Source: Anthoceros angustus
Lineage: Eukaryota > Streptophyta > Anthocerotopsida > Anthocerotales > Anthocerotaceae
Assembly: GCA_010909165.1 (NCBI GenBank)
Contig: MU008152.1
Location: 310,001-374,000, forward strand
Direction: 5' to 3'
Length of the DNA: 64,000 bases
Shown here: positions 23,023-35,521 of the stretch, piece by piece
Layout of the letters: each line of letters starts with the position of its first letter
Position numbering within the stretch: position 1 is the first letter of the stretch
Position numbers and translations under genes: made by a program
The notes under the pieces: generated by a model
The model's database searches: none
The model's input: only the letters and a program-made list of their open reading frames with translations
What the model was told of the DNA's origin: nothing

Positions 23023-23192
23023 ATTGTAAGCGGGGCACATGGCAAGACTGTGTCCGAATCCTCGCCGACGGTGCGCCACGCCACCCCAGGGGAGCCGACC
23101 GCCCACGCCCTCCCTAAGGCCGCGCTGTATTTGAAGACGCACTGGCGGAGTGGGAGGAGGCACCGAGGACTAACGAGGTGGTACGGGCAAGT

Positions 23193-26100
23193 AAGGAGGA
23201 GAAGGCGGACTGAGGTACCGGAAGTGTCAACCCGAGTCAAAGGAGCGAAGGAAAGGAGATGAAGAGGAAGAAAAATGGGGATAGTCCCACGGATACGGAG
23301 GACGGAACACTGCCAAGGAAGCCGAACCCGCCAAGAGGACGAGTTAACCGGCAGCCCGCCAAGAAGACCACCAAAACCCTCGGAAGGAGGAGAAGGACTC
23401 ACCCAAGGCAACACCGCAGCTTCCACCGGATGTGGTCCGAGAAGTGACCGAGATGCTTCAAGAATCCGACAGACCTGAGTGGTCCGACCACCAGCAAGCG
23501 GCTACCGGAAGGGTCAAGGCGACAGAGAACCACCGCCTTTCAAGGTGGCCGACTTGATGATGGACCAACAACACTTGGTGTCCCTTAGGCGCTTGTTAAA
23601 GACAACCCGGCATCGTGTGAAGTCCGGAGGCCATCGGAGACACAACCACGCCGGAACTCCTTGGCCCGGGCAAGAACGTGGAGGTAAGGTAGTATCTCAT
23701 ACGGACCACGGGCGCCAGTGGTTCGTGGAAATTGCGGGTGTGTAATTAAAACGTGCCTCGACACGGGGTCGAGTGAACCTCATCACCGAGGCCACCGCAA
23801 GACGGGGTTCACCACCTTGAGCCATCCACCAAAACCCTCGTGGATGGCGGACATGTCACGGCGAGCCATGGGGAGTTGTCCGAGTCCAAGCCACCATAGC
23901 GGAGCCCCTATACATTAGATTTTGTCGTCATCACCCGGACCTCGGGTACGAGGTCCGCTAGCGACGGCCGGGACTCGCTCGGACAAAACTACACTTGGAC
24001 GGAAGGAAATACACTTCAAGCTGGACTGGGATCCAAGGTGAGGGAAGGACGGTAGCGACACTGAGTAAGGACACACATGTGGTGAAACCAAGCACCACGT
24101 AGGGTACACCTCCGCCAAGACAAGGGGACGATGAGCGAGGATACGAATGAGGACTACCCTTTCCCAAAATCTCGTGGTCCAAGAAGAAATGGATTACCGG
24201 AGGGACACTTTGGAGCGGAGGTGATCAGTTGCTTCCAAGTGGAAGTCCGGAGGACGAACAAAAGGGGGGAACCACGGATGAGGAGGACCTCAAGAAGTAA
24301 CCCGTTCACCTCGACGAACTCTTCGAATGGGGAATGCGTGAAGATGAACCTGATGGAGGATGATGGCTTTGGGCGAGGAAGCGGCGAGGAAAGAGACCCA
24401 ACCCGACGATGTGGAAGACGTGGAGGTTCGCCCAAAATTCCTAAAATTCGCAAGGGTATGCCATCGGAGAAAACAAGACCTCACACTTGTTGGGGAATTC
24501 ATGAGGTGTTCGCTTTCAAGGTCACGGATTGAAGGCATTCAAACAAAGGCGAATAACACCGGATAGATCTGAAGCCGAGGCGGTGCTGTTCGGATTAGGC
24601 AAGATAAATCAATCCCAAGCACTCGCCAAGGTCAAGGAAGTCCCGGATAAGTATCCGGAAGGACATCATCTTCCCAATCGTGAATAATGGGTGGCGCCCA
24701 TTGTTGTCGTGCAAGAAGCAGGCGTATTCGTCTGTCAGATCGGAGAAAGCTTAACGCCGCCACAGAAGGACCATTTCCCATGCCCTTTGTGGACGACATA
24801 TCGACAAGGTGGCGGGGAGTACCTACTCCTTCTTGGACGGCTACTCCGGCTACAACCAGCTGCACCTAAGGGAGTCGGACTGGGATAAGACAACATTCAC
24901 CACGGAGTGGGGACGCTTGCCTACAAACGGAGCGCCTTCGGATGACAGAGCACCCGGATCATTTATGCGGATGGTGACCAACGCCTTCCGGAATTCCGAG
25001 GGACTTCATGGAGGTGTTCTTGGGCGACTTACTTTGCACGGAGAGGACAAACACGTGGACATTTGAAGTGTTTGGAACGTAAGGAGACTCAACGGCTCGC
25101 ATCCCGAGAAATGCTACTGCATGACAGGGAATCTTGTTGGGACACCGCTCGGCAAGAGGGATAGAGGTGGACCAAGACAAGGTGAAAGTCATCCTCGCAC
25201 ACCAACGAACTTGAAGGAGTTACGGGATTCCCGGGCATGGTGGTTACTATAGGCGCTTTCATCCAAGATTTTGCAAAGCGGGCCTGTGCTAAGAGCTACT
25301 CAGAAGGAGGAGAAGGCGGACTGGAGTCTTGGAAGTGTCAACCAGCCGAAAGGAGCGAAGGAAAGGAGGCAGTTTAAGAGGAAGAAAAATGGGGATAGTC
25401 CCACGGATACGGAGGCGGAACACACTGCGAAGGCCGAACCCGCCAAGGAGGAGTTAAATCGGGCAGCTCGCGGAAGAAGCCCCAAAACCCCGATGTCGGA
25501 GCGGACTCACCCAAACACCGATTCCACGGATGTGGTCAGAAGTGGCGGAGATGCTTCAAGAAGAATCGGCAGACCGAGGTCCGACCACCACAGGCGGTGG
25601 CGAGAGAAGGGTCAAGGCGAGGCGTGGAACCACCGCCTTTCAAGGTGGCCGACTTGATGATGGACCAACAACACTTGGTGTCCCTTAGGCGCTTGTTAAA
25701 GACAACCTATCGGCGGAAGGAGGCCATCGAGAACCACGCCGGAACTCCTTGGCGGAAGGCAGAGCGTGGAGGTAAGGTAGTATCTCATACGGACCACGGG
25801 CGCCCGATGGTGGAAATTGCGGGTGTGTAATTAAAACGTGCCTCTGGACACGGGGTCGAGTGAACCTCATCACGAGGCCACCGCAAGACGGCCGGGTTCA
25901 CCACCTTGAGCCATCCACCAAAACCCTCGGGATGGCGGACATGTCGCGCCTGAGGGAGTTGTCCGAGTCCAAGCCACCATAGCGGGGCCCCTATACATTA
26001 GATTTTGCGTCATCGGACCGCCGGACCTCACAGGGTATGAGGTCTGTTAGGCCTTGGGACTCGCTCGAGACAAAACTACACTTGGACGGAAGGAAATACA

Positions 26101-27353
26101 CTTCAAGCCGTGGGGGATCCGAAGGTGAGGGAAGGACGGTAGCGATTACAGGTAAGGACACATCTGGTGAGAATAAGCCAGAGGGTACACCTCCGAAGAG
26201 GGGGGACGATGAGCGCGAGGATACGAATGAGGACTACCCTTTCCCAAAATCTCGTGGTCCGAGAAGAAATGGACTAGGAGGGACACTTTGGAGGCGGAGG
26301 TGATCAGTTGCTTAAGTGGAAGTCCGGAGGACGAACAAAGGCGAGAACCCGGATGAGGAGGACCCAGAAGTAACCCGTTCACCTCGACGAACTCTTCCAG
26401 TGGGGAATGCGTGAAGATGAACCGGTGGAGGATGATGGCTTTGGGCGTGGAAGCGGCGAGGAAAGAGCGGTCAATCGGCGATGTGGAAGACGTGGAGGTT
26501 CGCCCAGAAATTCCTAAAATTCCGCAAGGGTATGCCGGGTTAAACAAGACCTCACCCGGTTGTTGGGGAATTCAGGTGTTGCTTTCAAGGTCACGGACAT
26601 GAAGGGCATTCAAAGCGATTGCGAACCGGATAGATCTGAAGCCGGAGGCGGTGCTGTTGATTATAAAGCGAATCCCAAGCACTCGCTCAAGGTCAAGGAA
26701 GTCTGGATAAGTATCGAGGCGGACATCATCTTCCCAATCGTGAAAGGTGTGGGTGGCGCCCATTGTTGTCGTGCCAAGAAGCGCGAGGGCAGTCGTATGC
26801 AGCCGGGGCGGAAAAGCTGCACGAGAAGGACCATTTCCCATGCCCTTTGTACGACATCTTGGACAAGGTGGCGGGCGGAGTACCTACTCCTTCTTGGGGC
26901 TACTCGGCTACAACCACACCTAAGGGAGTCGGATCGATAAGACAACATTCACCACGGAGTGGGGACGCTTGCCTACAAACAAGCGCCGGGATGACAGAGC
27001 ACCGGATCATTTATGCGGATGGTGACCAATGTCTTGGATTCTGAGGGACTTCATGGAGGTGTTCTTGGGCGACCATGTGCGGAGAGGAGGACAAACACGT
27101 TGGACATCTGCGGAAGTGTTTGGAACGATGTAGGAGACTCAAGCGTGCATCCGGAGAAATGCTACTTGCATGACGGAGGGAATCTTGTTGGGACAGTGTC
27201 GGCAAGAGGGATAGAGGTGGACCAAGACAAGGTGAAAGTCATCCTCGCACACCAACGAACTTGAAGGAGTTACGGGATTCCCGGGCATGGTGGTTACTAT
27301 AGGCGCTTTCATCCAAGATTTTGCAAAGCGGGCCTGTGCTAAGAGCTACTCAG
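23193..27353 (+). pseudogene. pol: Gypsy pol: reverse transcriptase region present in two tandem copies
   Basis: Two head-to-tail copies (about 23,193-25,303 and 25,304-27,353) both carry an RT domain. Recognisable RT blocks include FPMPFVDDI, YSFLDGYSGYNQLHLRESDW, TTFTTEWG, FMRMVTNA, HPEKCY, ARGIEVDQDKVKVI and, across a frameshift, FLGMVGYYRRFIQDFAKRA. Upstream lies linker and protease territory, too frameshifted to place a protease active site. Both copies are broken by many small indels. The second leads directly into RNase H. Confidence 0.75.
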
Positions 27354-27439
27354 AAGGAGGAGGAATGGACCGGACGCCGTAAAGGGAGGCGGCATTCAGA
27401 GACCTGCACCACTGACTGCCCCAGACAAAGGACCTGACC

Positions 27440-27850
27440 GGGAAGCGGTTCCATGTGTATGTGGATGTGTCAGCCTTCGCCATCGGAGTAGTGCTCAGTC
27501 AAAAAGATGATAAACGGAGGGATCACCCAATCTACTACGCTGGAAGACAGCTCACGCACGCGGAACGGAGGTACACTACTACGGAGCGAGAGGCATTAGG
27601 AATGGTATACGCGTTAAGAAATTCAGACACTACCTTCTGCCCAATGAGTTTGTGTTCTATGTTGATCACTTCGCGCTCAAGCACTTGGTGAACAAGGCAG
27701 ACTTGTCCGGACGAATTGCGAGGTGGATTCTATTGCTACAGGAGTTCACATTTGAGGTGGAGACTAGGCAAGGGCGGCAACACCAAAACGCTGACTTCTT
27801 GTCCAGATTAAAGACGAGCCTCCGCAGATCAAGAGGACGCCTTCCGGATG
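27440..27850 (+). pseudogene. pol: Gypsy RNase H domain
   Basis: Reads FHVYVDVSAFAIGVVLSQKD, HPIYYAGRQLTHAERRYTTT, EREALGMVYA, then after a frameshift FVFYVDHFALKHLVNKADLS and GRIARWILLLQEFTFEVETR, ending HQNADFLSRL. This is the usual RNase H order directly after the Gypsy RT. One frameshift near 27,615 breaks it. Confidence 0.85.
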
Positions 27851-28119
27851 AGGAATTGGTGGCGGATAGAGGAGGAGGTAGAGGAGCACAGACAAACCCT
27901 AAGCGGGAATGGACCCACGGCGGAGAAGGGAGGCGGGCGGCCCTCTTAGGAGTTGAACGGTACCTATGGGAGATGGAGCTACCAAACGAACTGAACCGGG
28001 TCCAGCGGCAGGCCTTTGTGCACTACGCTCGCCCTTTTCGGTTGTATAACGGTTGCATCTTTAAGGTGGGGCCGGACGGCGTGGAACGAAGGTACCTCCA
28101 ACAGGCGGAGACGGAGGTG

Positions 28120-28869
28120 GTAATAAAGGGATGCACGAAGGACTAGGTGGTGGACATTATGCAGCGCAGGTCACCACCAAGAAAATCTTGAGGTCGGGTA
28201 ATCGTGGCCCACCATGTATGGGGAAACACACCAATTGTGAAGAAGTGTGATGCTTGTCCCGATCGAAGCCGACCACAACAAACAATGGCCGTTAGTGCCC
28301 ATACTAGCACTAGCGCCTTTTGAGAAGTGGGCATCGACTGCTGGACCCATACGCCCAACCAGAGGCACACACAAAAGCGGTACATTTTGGTGGCAACGGA
28401 CTACTGCACCAGGTGGGTGGAAGCGGTCGCTACTAGAACGGACTCTGCGAGCACGGTGGCCAAATTCCTCTACGAAAACATCATCACAAGGTACGGGTGT
28501 CCGCTGGTACCGTGATAGGGGAACCCATTTCCTCAATGATGTGATAACTGCAATGACGGACTATTTCGGCATCACACATCGTAAAACGGCCCCCTACAAT
28601 CCGAAGGCCAACGGACTGACGGAGAAGACCAATGGACTTATCTCGCCGATCCTCAATAAGCTTACTTAACTATGCGCACGATCTGGGATACAAAGCTACC
28701 ATCAGCGCTATGGGCGTTCAGAACGGCAGAGAAGGTAACGACGCAGCGAACTCCGTATTACCTGGCCTATGGGCACTCACCCGTTATGCCGGTAGAGTTT
28801 GAGGTGCCAACACCGGTCATGATGGAAAGGCGCTTAACGGATGAAGAGAGCCAACCGGAGCGTTGCTAG
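28120..28869 (+). pseudogene. pol: Gypsy integrase
   Basis: An HHCC-like zinc region is recognisable in pieces (HEGLGGGHYAAQVTTKKIL; CDACPDRSKP). The catalytic core follows: ILVATDYCTRWVEAVATRTD (first Asp), RDRGTHFLNDVITAMTDYFG (second Asp) and NPKANGLTEKTNG (Glu). The C-terminal part reads LPSALWAFRTAEKVTTQRTP, YYLAYGHSPVMPVEFEVPTP. Frameshifts occur near 28,330, 28,500 and 28,665. Confidence 0.85.
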
Positions 28870-29153
28870 GGTTTTGTTCAAGATACGGAGGTCGGGAAGA
28901 GGCGCAATAATGCAATCGGTATGTAATCAACGCAAACTGGCATGAGCGCTTTAGAATCGGAGTATGTGAAGGAGGGAGATCCGCCTTTACGATACATATG
29001 CACTTCCTGTAAACTCCACCTACGATGGATGGACCTTACCAAGTGCATGTATACGCCAATGGGTCCGCTCACCGCGCTTGGATGGTGAATTGCTGCCCAC
29101 TCGGGTGAACGGGTGGCGGGTGAAAAAGTACATTTAGTGTTGGCGAGACGCCA

Positions 29154-29166
29154 TGAGAAGGGAGTA
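29154..29166 (+). other. Gypsy polypurine tract
   Basis: The purine-rich run GAGAAGGGAGTA stands immediately before the TGTGACTACGG start of LTR2. Confidence 0.6.
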
Positions 29167-30388
29167 TGTGACTACGGACTTCCCTTGGGGTTAGAAATAA
29201 GTAGGGTTTTGTTTTTGTAGGAGGCGGAGGATAAAATGAGGCGAAAAGGAGGAATAAGCACGGATAGCACTGGACGGCACTGAGGAATACTCCGGACCTA
29301 CCATGGTGCACCCACGCCGGGTAACGGGATAAGTCCGGACCCACCTGTGACCAGATAAGTACGCCGTGGAAAGTAACTTAGAAGTTGAGTGGAGGAGACG
29401 GCGACGCCACGTGACGCCGAGTGGAGGTCGGCATGCACCGGCCAGACCGTACCGCCAGGCCGCGGCAGGTTCACGCGCGGCGCGCGCGCGTAAGGCCGCA
29501 GTAAGCGGAGGCGTAAGGTCGAAGCCATGCACTCGCTACATGACAGGAAGAGGCGCCCGCCGTTACTCCCGGCGTCGGGAAGGTCATTTCATGCAATACC
29601 CTCGAGCCTTGCGCCCGCAACCGCCTCGGGCGCTATCTCTTTGGCGCCAAGCACCTTCGAGTGGTTCACCGCTGCTGGAGAGCGCCGGGAGGGGCGATCG
29701 CCCGAACTCCCCAGCCTGGCCGACAAGGGGAGAAGGCGATGGCACCCAAAAGCCCGCGGAAGTTTGGGAGCCATGGAACCTTGTGGAGCGCAACATTGTG
29801 ACCCGCGCTATCCGGACTTTGGGCCTGGCCGAGGAAGGAGAATTAGTGAGTGGCACTGGATGTGTTCCAGATGGACGCATTTGACACACCGTCCGGAGTT
29901 CGCCGGAAGATGTTGGCGGCGGTCAACAAGGAGGTGCGGTCCAAGAACCTCCGGAGGACCCAAGGCGATGGACCTTGAGGTCCCGAGGCGCCTACAACCG
30001 CCCAAAGGAGGAAGAGGGGTGGTGCCGAGCCCCTCAAGGCGAAGGGAAGATAGGGCCAGCCGGCGCCGAGGCTCGAACGCAGGACCACCAACGGTGGTTG
30101 ATATCCGACCGGACAGCCGTAAGGGCGTAGCCCGGATCATTGTCCATTGAACGCCACCAAGGTGGATCACCTTGGTGATAACTGCTGGTATTCCCCGCAT
30201 GCGCCGCAGCGGGAAGAGGGCGGACTGGGAAGGATTATCGCCTCGGTCAGGAGGCTCGCAAGCTCGAGCGAAGCCCTCGCCATCTGGCCGCCCCATACCG
30301 ATCCATGTATGGGGACATTTCGAGCTCTGAGGGAGAGCTTGAGCGAGCGCCCGAAAGGACCGAGGCCCCGCCGAAGTGGAGCGGGCAA
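29167..30388 (+). repeat. Gypsy 3' LTR (LTR2), left part
   Basis: Collinear with LTR1 from its first base (GACTACGGACTTCCCTTGGGG) up to GAGCGGGCAA, where Copia element B interrupts it. Includes the copy of the LTR frame EVWEPWNLVERNIVTR near 29,760. It differs from LTR1 mainly by short indels. Confidence 0.85.
30384..30388. repeat. Target-site duplication GGCAA of Copia element B (left)
   Basis: GGCAA is repeated at 48,877-48,881. The uninterrupted LTR1 reads GAGCGGCAAGGGCGCC at 17,420, so the insertion site is confirmed apart from one extra G on the left side here. Confidence 0.85.
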
Positions 30389-30580
30389 AGTTAGAAGTAC
30401 GCATCAGCGTTGGTTAAGGTTAGCATAGCTAAACCAAATAAGTGGTCATACCTTTGGTATCTAGTAATCAAGAGGTACAACTCTTCGCACTGTGCTATAA
30501 AAGCCCACCTCTTGTAATCAATTGTATCAATTAGTAAAGCACTATCTTTGATCAAACGCTTCCGCAAAGCACCTCAAACT
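30389..30580 (+). repeat. Copia B 5' LTR (192 bp)
   Basis: Starts AGTTAGAAGTAC and ends CACCTCAAACT. A TATAAAA box is at 30,496-30,502. The 3' LTR is similar throughout but differs by substitutions and small indels, so the insertion is not young. Confidence 0.88.
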
Positions 30581-30592
30581 TGGTATCAGAGC
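30581..30592 (+). other. Copia B primer-binding site (initiator tRNA-Met)
   Basis: TGGTATCAGAGC immediately follows the LTR and is the standard Copia site complementary to the 3' end of initiator methionine tRNA. Confidence 0.9.
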
Positions 30593-30904
30593 GTAGTTTG
30601 ATTACTAAGTCCACCATGCATTATGATGTGAATCTAGATGTTCTTCTAACATGCAACGTTTTTCCAATGCTTTTGGTATTTGTAATTTCAAGCTATTTTA
30701 TACTTATTCATAGTTTCTTTCACGTTCAACCAAACATATTTTACTAATAAAATAGTTTGGCTTCTTCTATGATTAACCTTTATATTCATTAAAGTTTCAT
30801 GACTCATTGCCACTCTCTCATTCTTCATCTTATTCTTTCTAGCATTCTACTCACTCTTCCTTGTACAAGACATTGTTCCTTATTGTTTTACATAAAGTTA
30901 CAAC

Positions 30905-31462
30905 ATGGCAAGAAGAAACAATCACAAGAGTATTCATGCTAAGAGAACTAGAGAATTAGAGAGGAAAGTAGAAGAATTGTGCACTCGTCGATCCTACAAA
31001 CATAGTCGATTTAATTCTTCTCTTTTCAATAACCTAGGGAGCAAGATAGCCTACATGCTATCCTCGCTTCTTCCTAGAAACAATTTGGTGTCATCATCGA
31101 CAGGAGCTTTTAGCAATCAAAATCAGCAAGGCCTTGGTCCACAAGTGATGATCCCGATCCGCTTGATCTTTGTGGAGATATCTCGAGTGATGAGAATCAG
31201 AAGTCCTCCTCCTATCATTCACACAACAAGGAGACCAACTCACCATTTTATTCTCCTACCACACCAGTACAGAGTAATTCTTCGTCACATCATTCTAATT
31301 GATCAGGTCAGCATCATTCCACGGTTTCTGCTAAGAAACTCTATTATGCTGATGGACGGACGGCAACACCCTCAGCAAACACTCAACAAGTTACTCACAA
31401 AGTACTTCATAATGCAAATTCAACTAATCCGATTGTACATGTGGTTCTCGTGTATGCAGTAG
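30905..31462 (+). pseudogene. Unassigned leader ORF of Copia B
   Basis: Opens with ATG, then ARRNNHKSIHAKRTRELERK and VEELCTRRSYKHSRFNSSLF, a basic, helical N-terminus. After about 60 codons it enters the duplicated leader segment and drops frame. In the second copy (from 32,680) the likely continuation is better preserved (QQVQAEISAAADFLSRFRRN, QHDLSQEISPATAPSANAPI). I do not recognise it. It lies upstream of gag, where Copia elements usually have only a short leader. Confidence 0.35.
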
Positions 31463-33680
31463 CAATGTTTTCAAACAAGCTCCAACTTGCGACTCACTCG
31501 GCCATCACCTACAGCCGCAAATCATGAAACAACCTATCAACAAGTTCAGTGAGATTTACCAGATTTTCTTTCTCGATTCAAGAAATCGGCATGATTTATC
31601 TCGGAGATCTCACCACCACCTAGTGCAAATGCCCCATATCTCGCCATCGTCCCTTCAGATCACGATGTGGGGGTCCAACCAGAAATTCAAAAGAAATCAT
31701 TTGCAGATCCTAACGACCATTCTTACGCAAATCTCCGACTTGAATCTCCTCAATTCTGCAATCTTACTATATGGTGCTCATCACCGCGATCGATCCCATC
31801 CAGACCGGTTCCAATCAAGTATCGACGAAGATCGTGGCGGTGCTCTTCATTTCGAGGCCAATTCGATCGCCATTTAACGCGCTTGAATCTTTGGTCGAGG
31901 CGCCTCCTCGGCGCCCCTGCAGGCGCAGAAATGGAGAAGAGGGCCCCGATCGATGGAGATTCATCGGGGCCCCGGGCGGTTGCGCGCGTCCCAGGCCGCG
32001 CTCAACCGCACCCGTTCGCGGCGGTGCCTAAAATCTCGGCACCCGCTGAATGGTGCCCTAAAATTATTTTGGCACCCGTCAGAAACGTGCCGTTTGAACG
32101 GCGCGTTTGAGCAACGGAAACGTTCAAACGCCTTCAAGAACAGGATTGGCTCTTGGGGCTGTTGGTGGGGCCCACCTGGCGTCTTCTTGGATCTCCTAGC
32201 ATACTGCTCAGCCGCGCAACTATTCGGAGCTCGCCCCTTATAAGCTTTATCTGAGTTTTCGGCTTCAAAAGAATCAAACAAGAGCCCTTGTCGCGCCTTC
32301 CATCGGCGACATTGCTTCGATTATTTTATGAGCAAGGTGCTACGCTCAAGAGCTATTCCATTTGGAGTGTCATCATCGAACACAGGAGCTTTTAGCAATC
32401 AAACAAGGCCTTGGTCCACAAGTGATGATCACGATGCTTCGATCTTGTGGAGATATCTCGAGTGATGAGAATCAAGTCCTCCTCCTATCATTCACACAAC
32501 AAGGAGACCAACTCACCATTTTATTCTCCTACCACACCAAGATCTGAGTAATTCTTCGTCACATCATTCTAATCGATCAGTCAAGATCATTCCACGGTTT
32601 CGCTAAGAAACTCTATTATCTTGATGGAGATGACAACACCCTCGGAACACTCAACAAGTTACTCACAAAGTACTTCATAATGCAAATTCAACTAATCACG
32701 ATTGTACATGTGGTTACGGCGTATGGGCAGCAATGTTTTCAAAACAAGCTCCAACTTGCCGACTCACTCGGCCATCACCTACAGCCTGCAAATCATGAAA
32801 CAACCTATCAACAAGTTCAAGCTGAGATTTCTGCTGCTGCAGATTTTCTTTCTCGATTCCGAAGAAATCAGCATGATTTATCTCAGGAGATCTCACCAGC
32901 TACAGCGCCTAGTGCAAATGCCCCCATATCTGCCATCGTCCCTTCAGATCAGCTGATGTTGGGGTCCAACCACTGAAATTCAAAAGAAATCATTTGCAGA
33001 TCCTAACAGCCATTCTTATGCAAATCTCCGACTTGAATCTCCTCAATTCTGCTGCAACTGTGCTCCATATGGTGCTCCCCACACCGGCGACCAGATCCCA
33101 TCCAGCACGGCGGTTCCAATCCAAGTATCGACGAAGATCGTGGCAGGTGCTCTTCCTATTTTCCAGGCCAATTCGATTCATCTGCAACGTGATCTTTGGT
33201 CGAGGCGCCCTCCGCGCCCCCATCCGGCGCTTAGAAATGGAGAAGAGGGCCCCGATCGATGGAGATTCATCGACCGGGCGGTTCGTGGCGTCCCAGCGGG
33301 CGCTCAAACTCGCACCGTTCGGCGGTGCCTAAAATCCTTTTCGCACCGTTCGCGAATGGTGCCCTAAAATTATTTTGGCACCCGTTGCGAACGGTGCCGT
33401 TTGAACGGCGCGTTTGAGCGAAAGCGTTTACGTTTCGCCTTCAAGAACAGGATTGGCTCTTGGGGCTGTTGGTGGGGCCCACCTGGCGTCTTCTTGGATC
33501 TCCTAGCATACTGTTCAGCCCTCGCCGAACTCGTCGCCCCTTATAAGCGCCTCTATCGGTTGAGTTTTCGCTCTTCGGCTTGACAATCAAACAAGAGCCC
33601 TTGTCGCGCCTTCCATCGGCGACATTGCTTCGGCATTATTTTATGAGCAAGGTGCTACGCTCAAGAGCTATTCCATTTGG
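31088..33680 (+). repeat. Tandem duplication (~1.3 kb x 2) in the Copia B leader
   Basis: The unit starting GTGTCATCA at 31,088 restarts at 32,367 (period 1,279) and ends at another GTGTCATCA near 33,682. Both copies share the AGGAGCTTTTAGCAATCAAA block, the GATATCTCGAGTGATGAGAA block and a GC-rich 3' half with GGTGCCTAAAAT and CAGGATTGGCTCTTGGGGC. They differ by many small indels. Confidence 0.85.
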
Positions 33681-33943
33681 AGTGTCATCACCTTTGGGAT
33701 CATCTTCACCGAGTTTGCGGTCACGCGCCCAAGACAACTGTCTATGCTCCTAGTGACCGCGGCATCGTTCACTGGGCTGTTTGATTTTTCATAACCATCA
33801 TTGGCCTTGGATCTTTAGCAAAGTAACATTTAATTTGCTCATAGTCAAGCGTTGCTATATATATTTGAAGACTTCTTAGCTTCTTGTCATAACTTGGAGT
33901 TGGCAGTTCTTCTATATATCTATATCTATCTACTTCTATCACG

Positions 33944-34516
33944 ATGGCCACCTCTCCAAATGTGCCACCCATTCCCATCATCAATTATATGAATGTGACA
34001 TCTGATTTTAAGGAGAAGGACCGTTTCGACGGCACTAAGTTCGAAATATGGTCCAAGCGTATGCGTTCTGTCTTAAATACCAGAGATCTAATTGGCATAG
34101 TTGATGGAACTGTCCTCAAGCCCATCGGGCCCTCGCCGGCTCTCGACTCTTGGATCAAACAAGACAGGCTTGCACTTCACATTCTTATTTCAGGCCTTGA
34201 CGAAGTCACACTACATCATACTGATGGGGCTACTACTGCTGCAGAGGCATGGCGGCAGCTAGTAGATATTTTTCAATCTACCAATGTTATGACATTAGTC
34301 ACAGTGCGTAACGAATTTTATTCCTTACGCATGCATAATAATGAGAGCATTGGTACTTATGTTGGGAAGTTTCGTTATCTTCGGGCCCAGCTTGCTGCTT
34401 TAGGCACTCCCTTATCAGAATTTGAAGCTTGTGTCCAACTGCTGGCCTCCCTTCCCGCCAGCTTTCAAGCATTTGTGTCCTCTCAGAATGGCACCGTCGA
34501 GGCTCATCAGCGGTAA
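33944..34516 (+). pseudogene. gag: Copia B gag
   Basis: The ATG at 33,944 gives 190 codons: MATSPNVPPIPIINYMNVTS, RFDGTKFEIWSKRMRSVLNT, then AWRQLVDIFQSTNVMTLVTV and SIGTYVGKFRYLRAQLAALG, SEFEACVQLLASLPASFQAF. This is the Copia gag (UBN2-type) fold. The frame ends prematurely at 34,516. Its zinc-knuckle and protease region follows in other frames and is strongly decayed. Confidence 0.85.
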
Positions 34517-35491
34517 AGGCAAGACACCCAACATTTCCATCTCCGAAATTGCCGGCTCTCCTTCAAGAGGAGGCTTCCATTCAACGCCGACTTCAAGCAT
34601 GGTGGTGAGCGAGTTATGTTCGTTAGCAAAGGTCAGCGTCACTGCCCACGGCGTCGTCCTCCTCCTGAGGCGGCCTTCAACTGCGCCTTCTCCGGCTCCT
34701 TCGCGGACCTTCCTTCTCCAAGCTCGGTGGTTCCGGCCGCAAGCCCGGTATTTGCAATCGTGCGATTCAGTGCCACGAGCCCGGGACCGCAAGAAGAAAG
34801 CCGGTGAGCCTCGACGCCTTCCAAATGCCAATATGGCCTCGACCTCCAAGCGAAAGCCGACATTGCCCTCACAACGCTTGGTAGCTTTTGAATACAAGAC
34901 CTCTTGGCTATTGGACTACCGCCTCGCATATTTGCTGCCATCACCATATGTTTTCGATTATCTCCCGAAGATCAACGTTTTGTTCTTCTCGGCGATGACT
35001 CGACTTACTATTGCACGAATCGGCTATTTTACTCTTGAAGATGGTTACATCCTTCTTTTAAGTGATGTGCTTGCATGTTCCGCAAATGGCAAGAATCTTA
35101 TCTCCGTCCGACACTTGGTGAAGGACGGTACTTTCGAGCTAGAGTTCGCAGGCGATTGCCTCCTCACAAGATCTGTTGCTCTGGTGGCGTGGTTGCTCGA
35201 GGTCGCTGGCATGACCTCTATGTCTTCTCCGCTGCATCAGTATGCCCGACCCCGCCTGACTCCCGCTGGCCATCCGGCGAGAGGGAGTTCTCGCAAAGGT
35301 GACTCCCTATTATGGCATTCTCGGCTTGGACATATTAATCATGATAAGCTTTTAGAGATGTCTAGGATTTATTTAGGATAAGCTACCACACTTTTCACAG
35401 ACTCCTCCGTTATGTGAACCTTGTATATATGCTAAACAACGTAGCTTGCCCTATCCTTCTCAATTCGCCTTGTCACTCAAATTCTTTTAAA
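34517..35491 (+). pseudogene. Copia B protease/GAG-pre-integrase region (left of DNA-transposon insertion)
   Basis: Recognisable blocks are NLISVRHLVKDGTFELEF, DSLLWHSRLGHINHDKLLEM and LCEPCIYAKQRSLPYPSQFA, the GAG-pre-integrase HHCC region. The frame is interrupted by the 10.4-kb DNA transposon. Deleting that element plus one CATG continues this frame, after one TAA, into TCSLELVHVDLCGP at 45,916. The protease itself cannot be located. Confidence 0.75.
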
Positions 35492-35521
35492 CATGCTAAT
35501 ATTTGAAGGGGCTGAATATAC
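35490..35521 (+). repeat. Left terminal inverted repeat of the DNA transposon
   Basis: A 32-bp perfect inverted match to 45,886-45,917. It includes AACATGCTAATATTTGAAGG followed by GGCTGAATATAC. Because the outermost CATG is itself palindromic, it could belong to the target duplication rather than to the element. I place the element border at 35,496. Confidence 0.85.
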
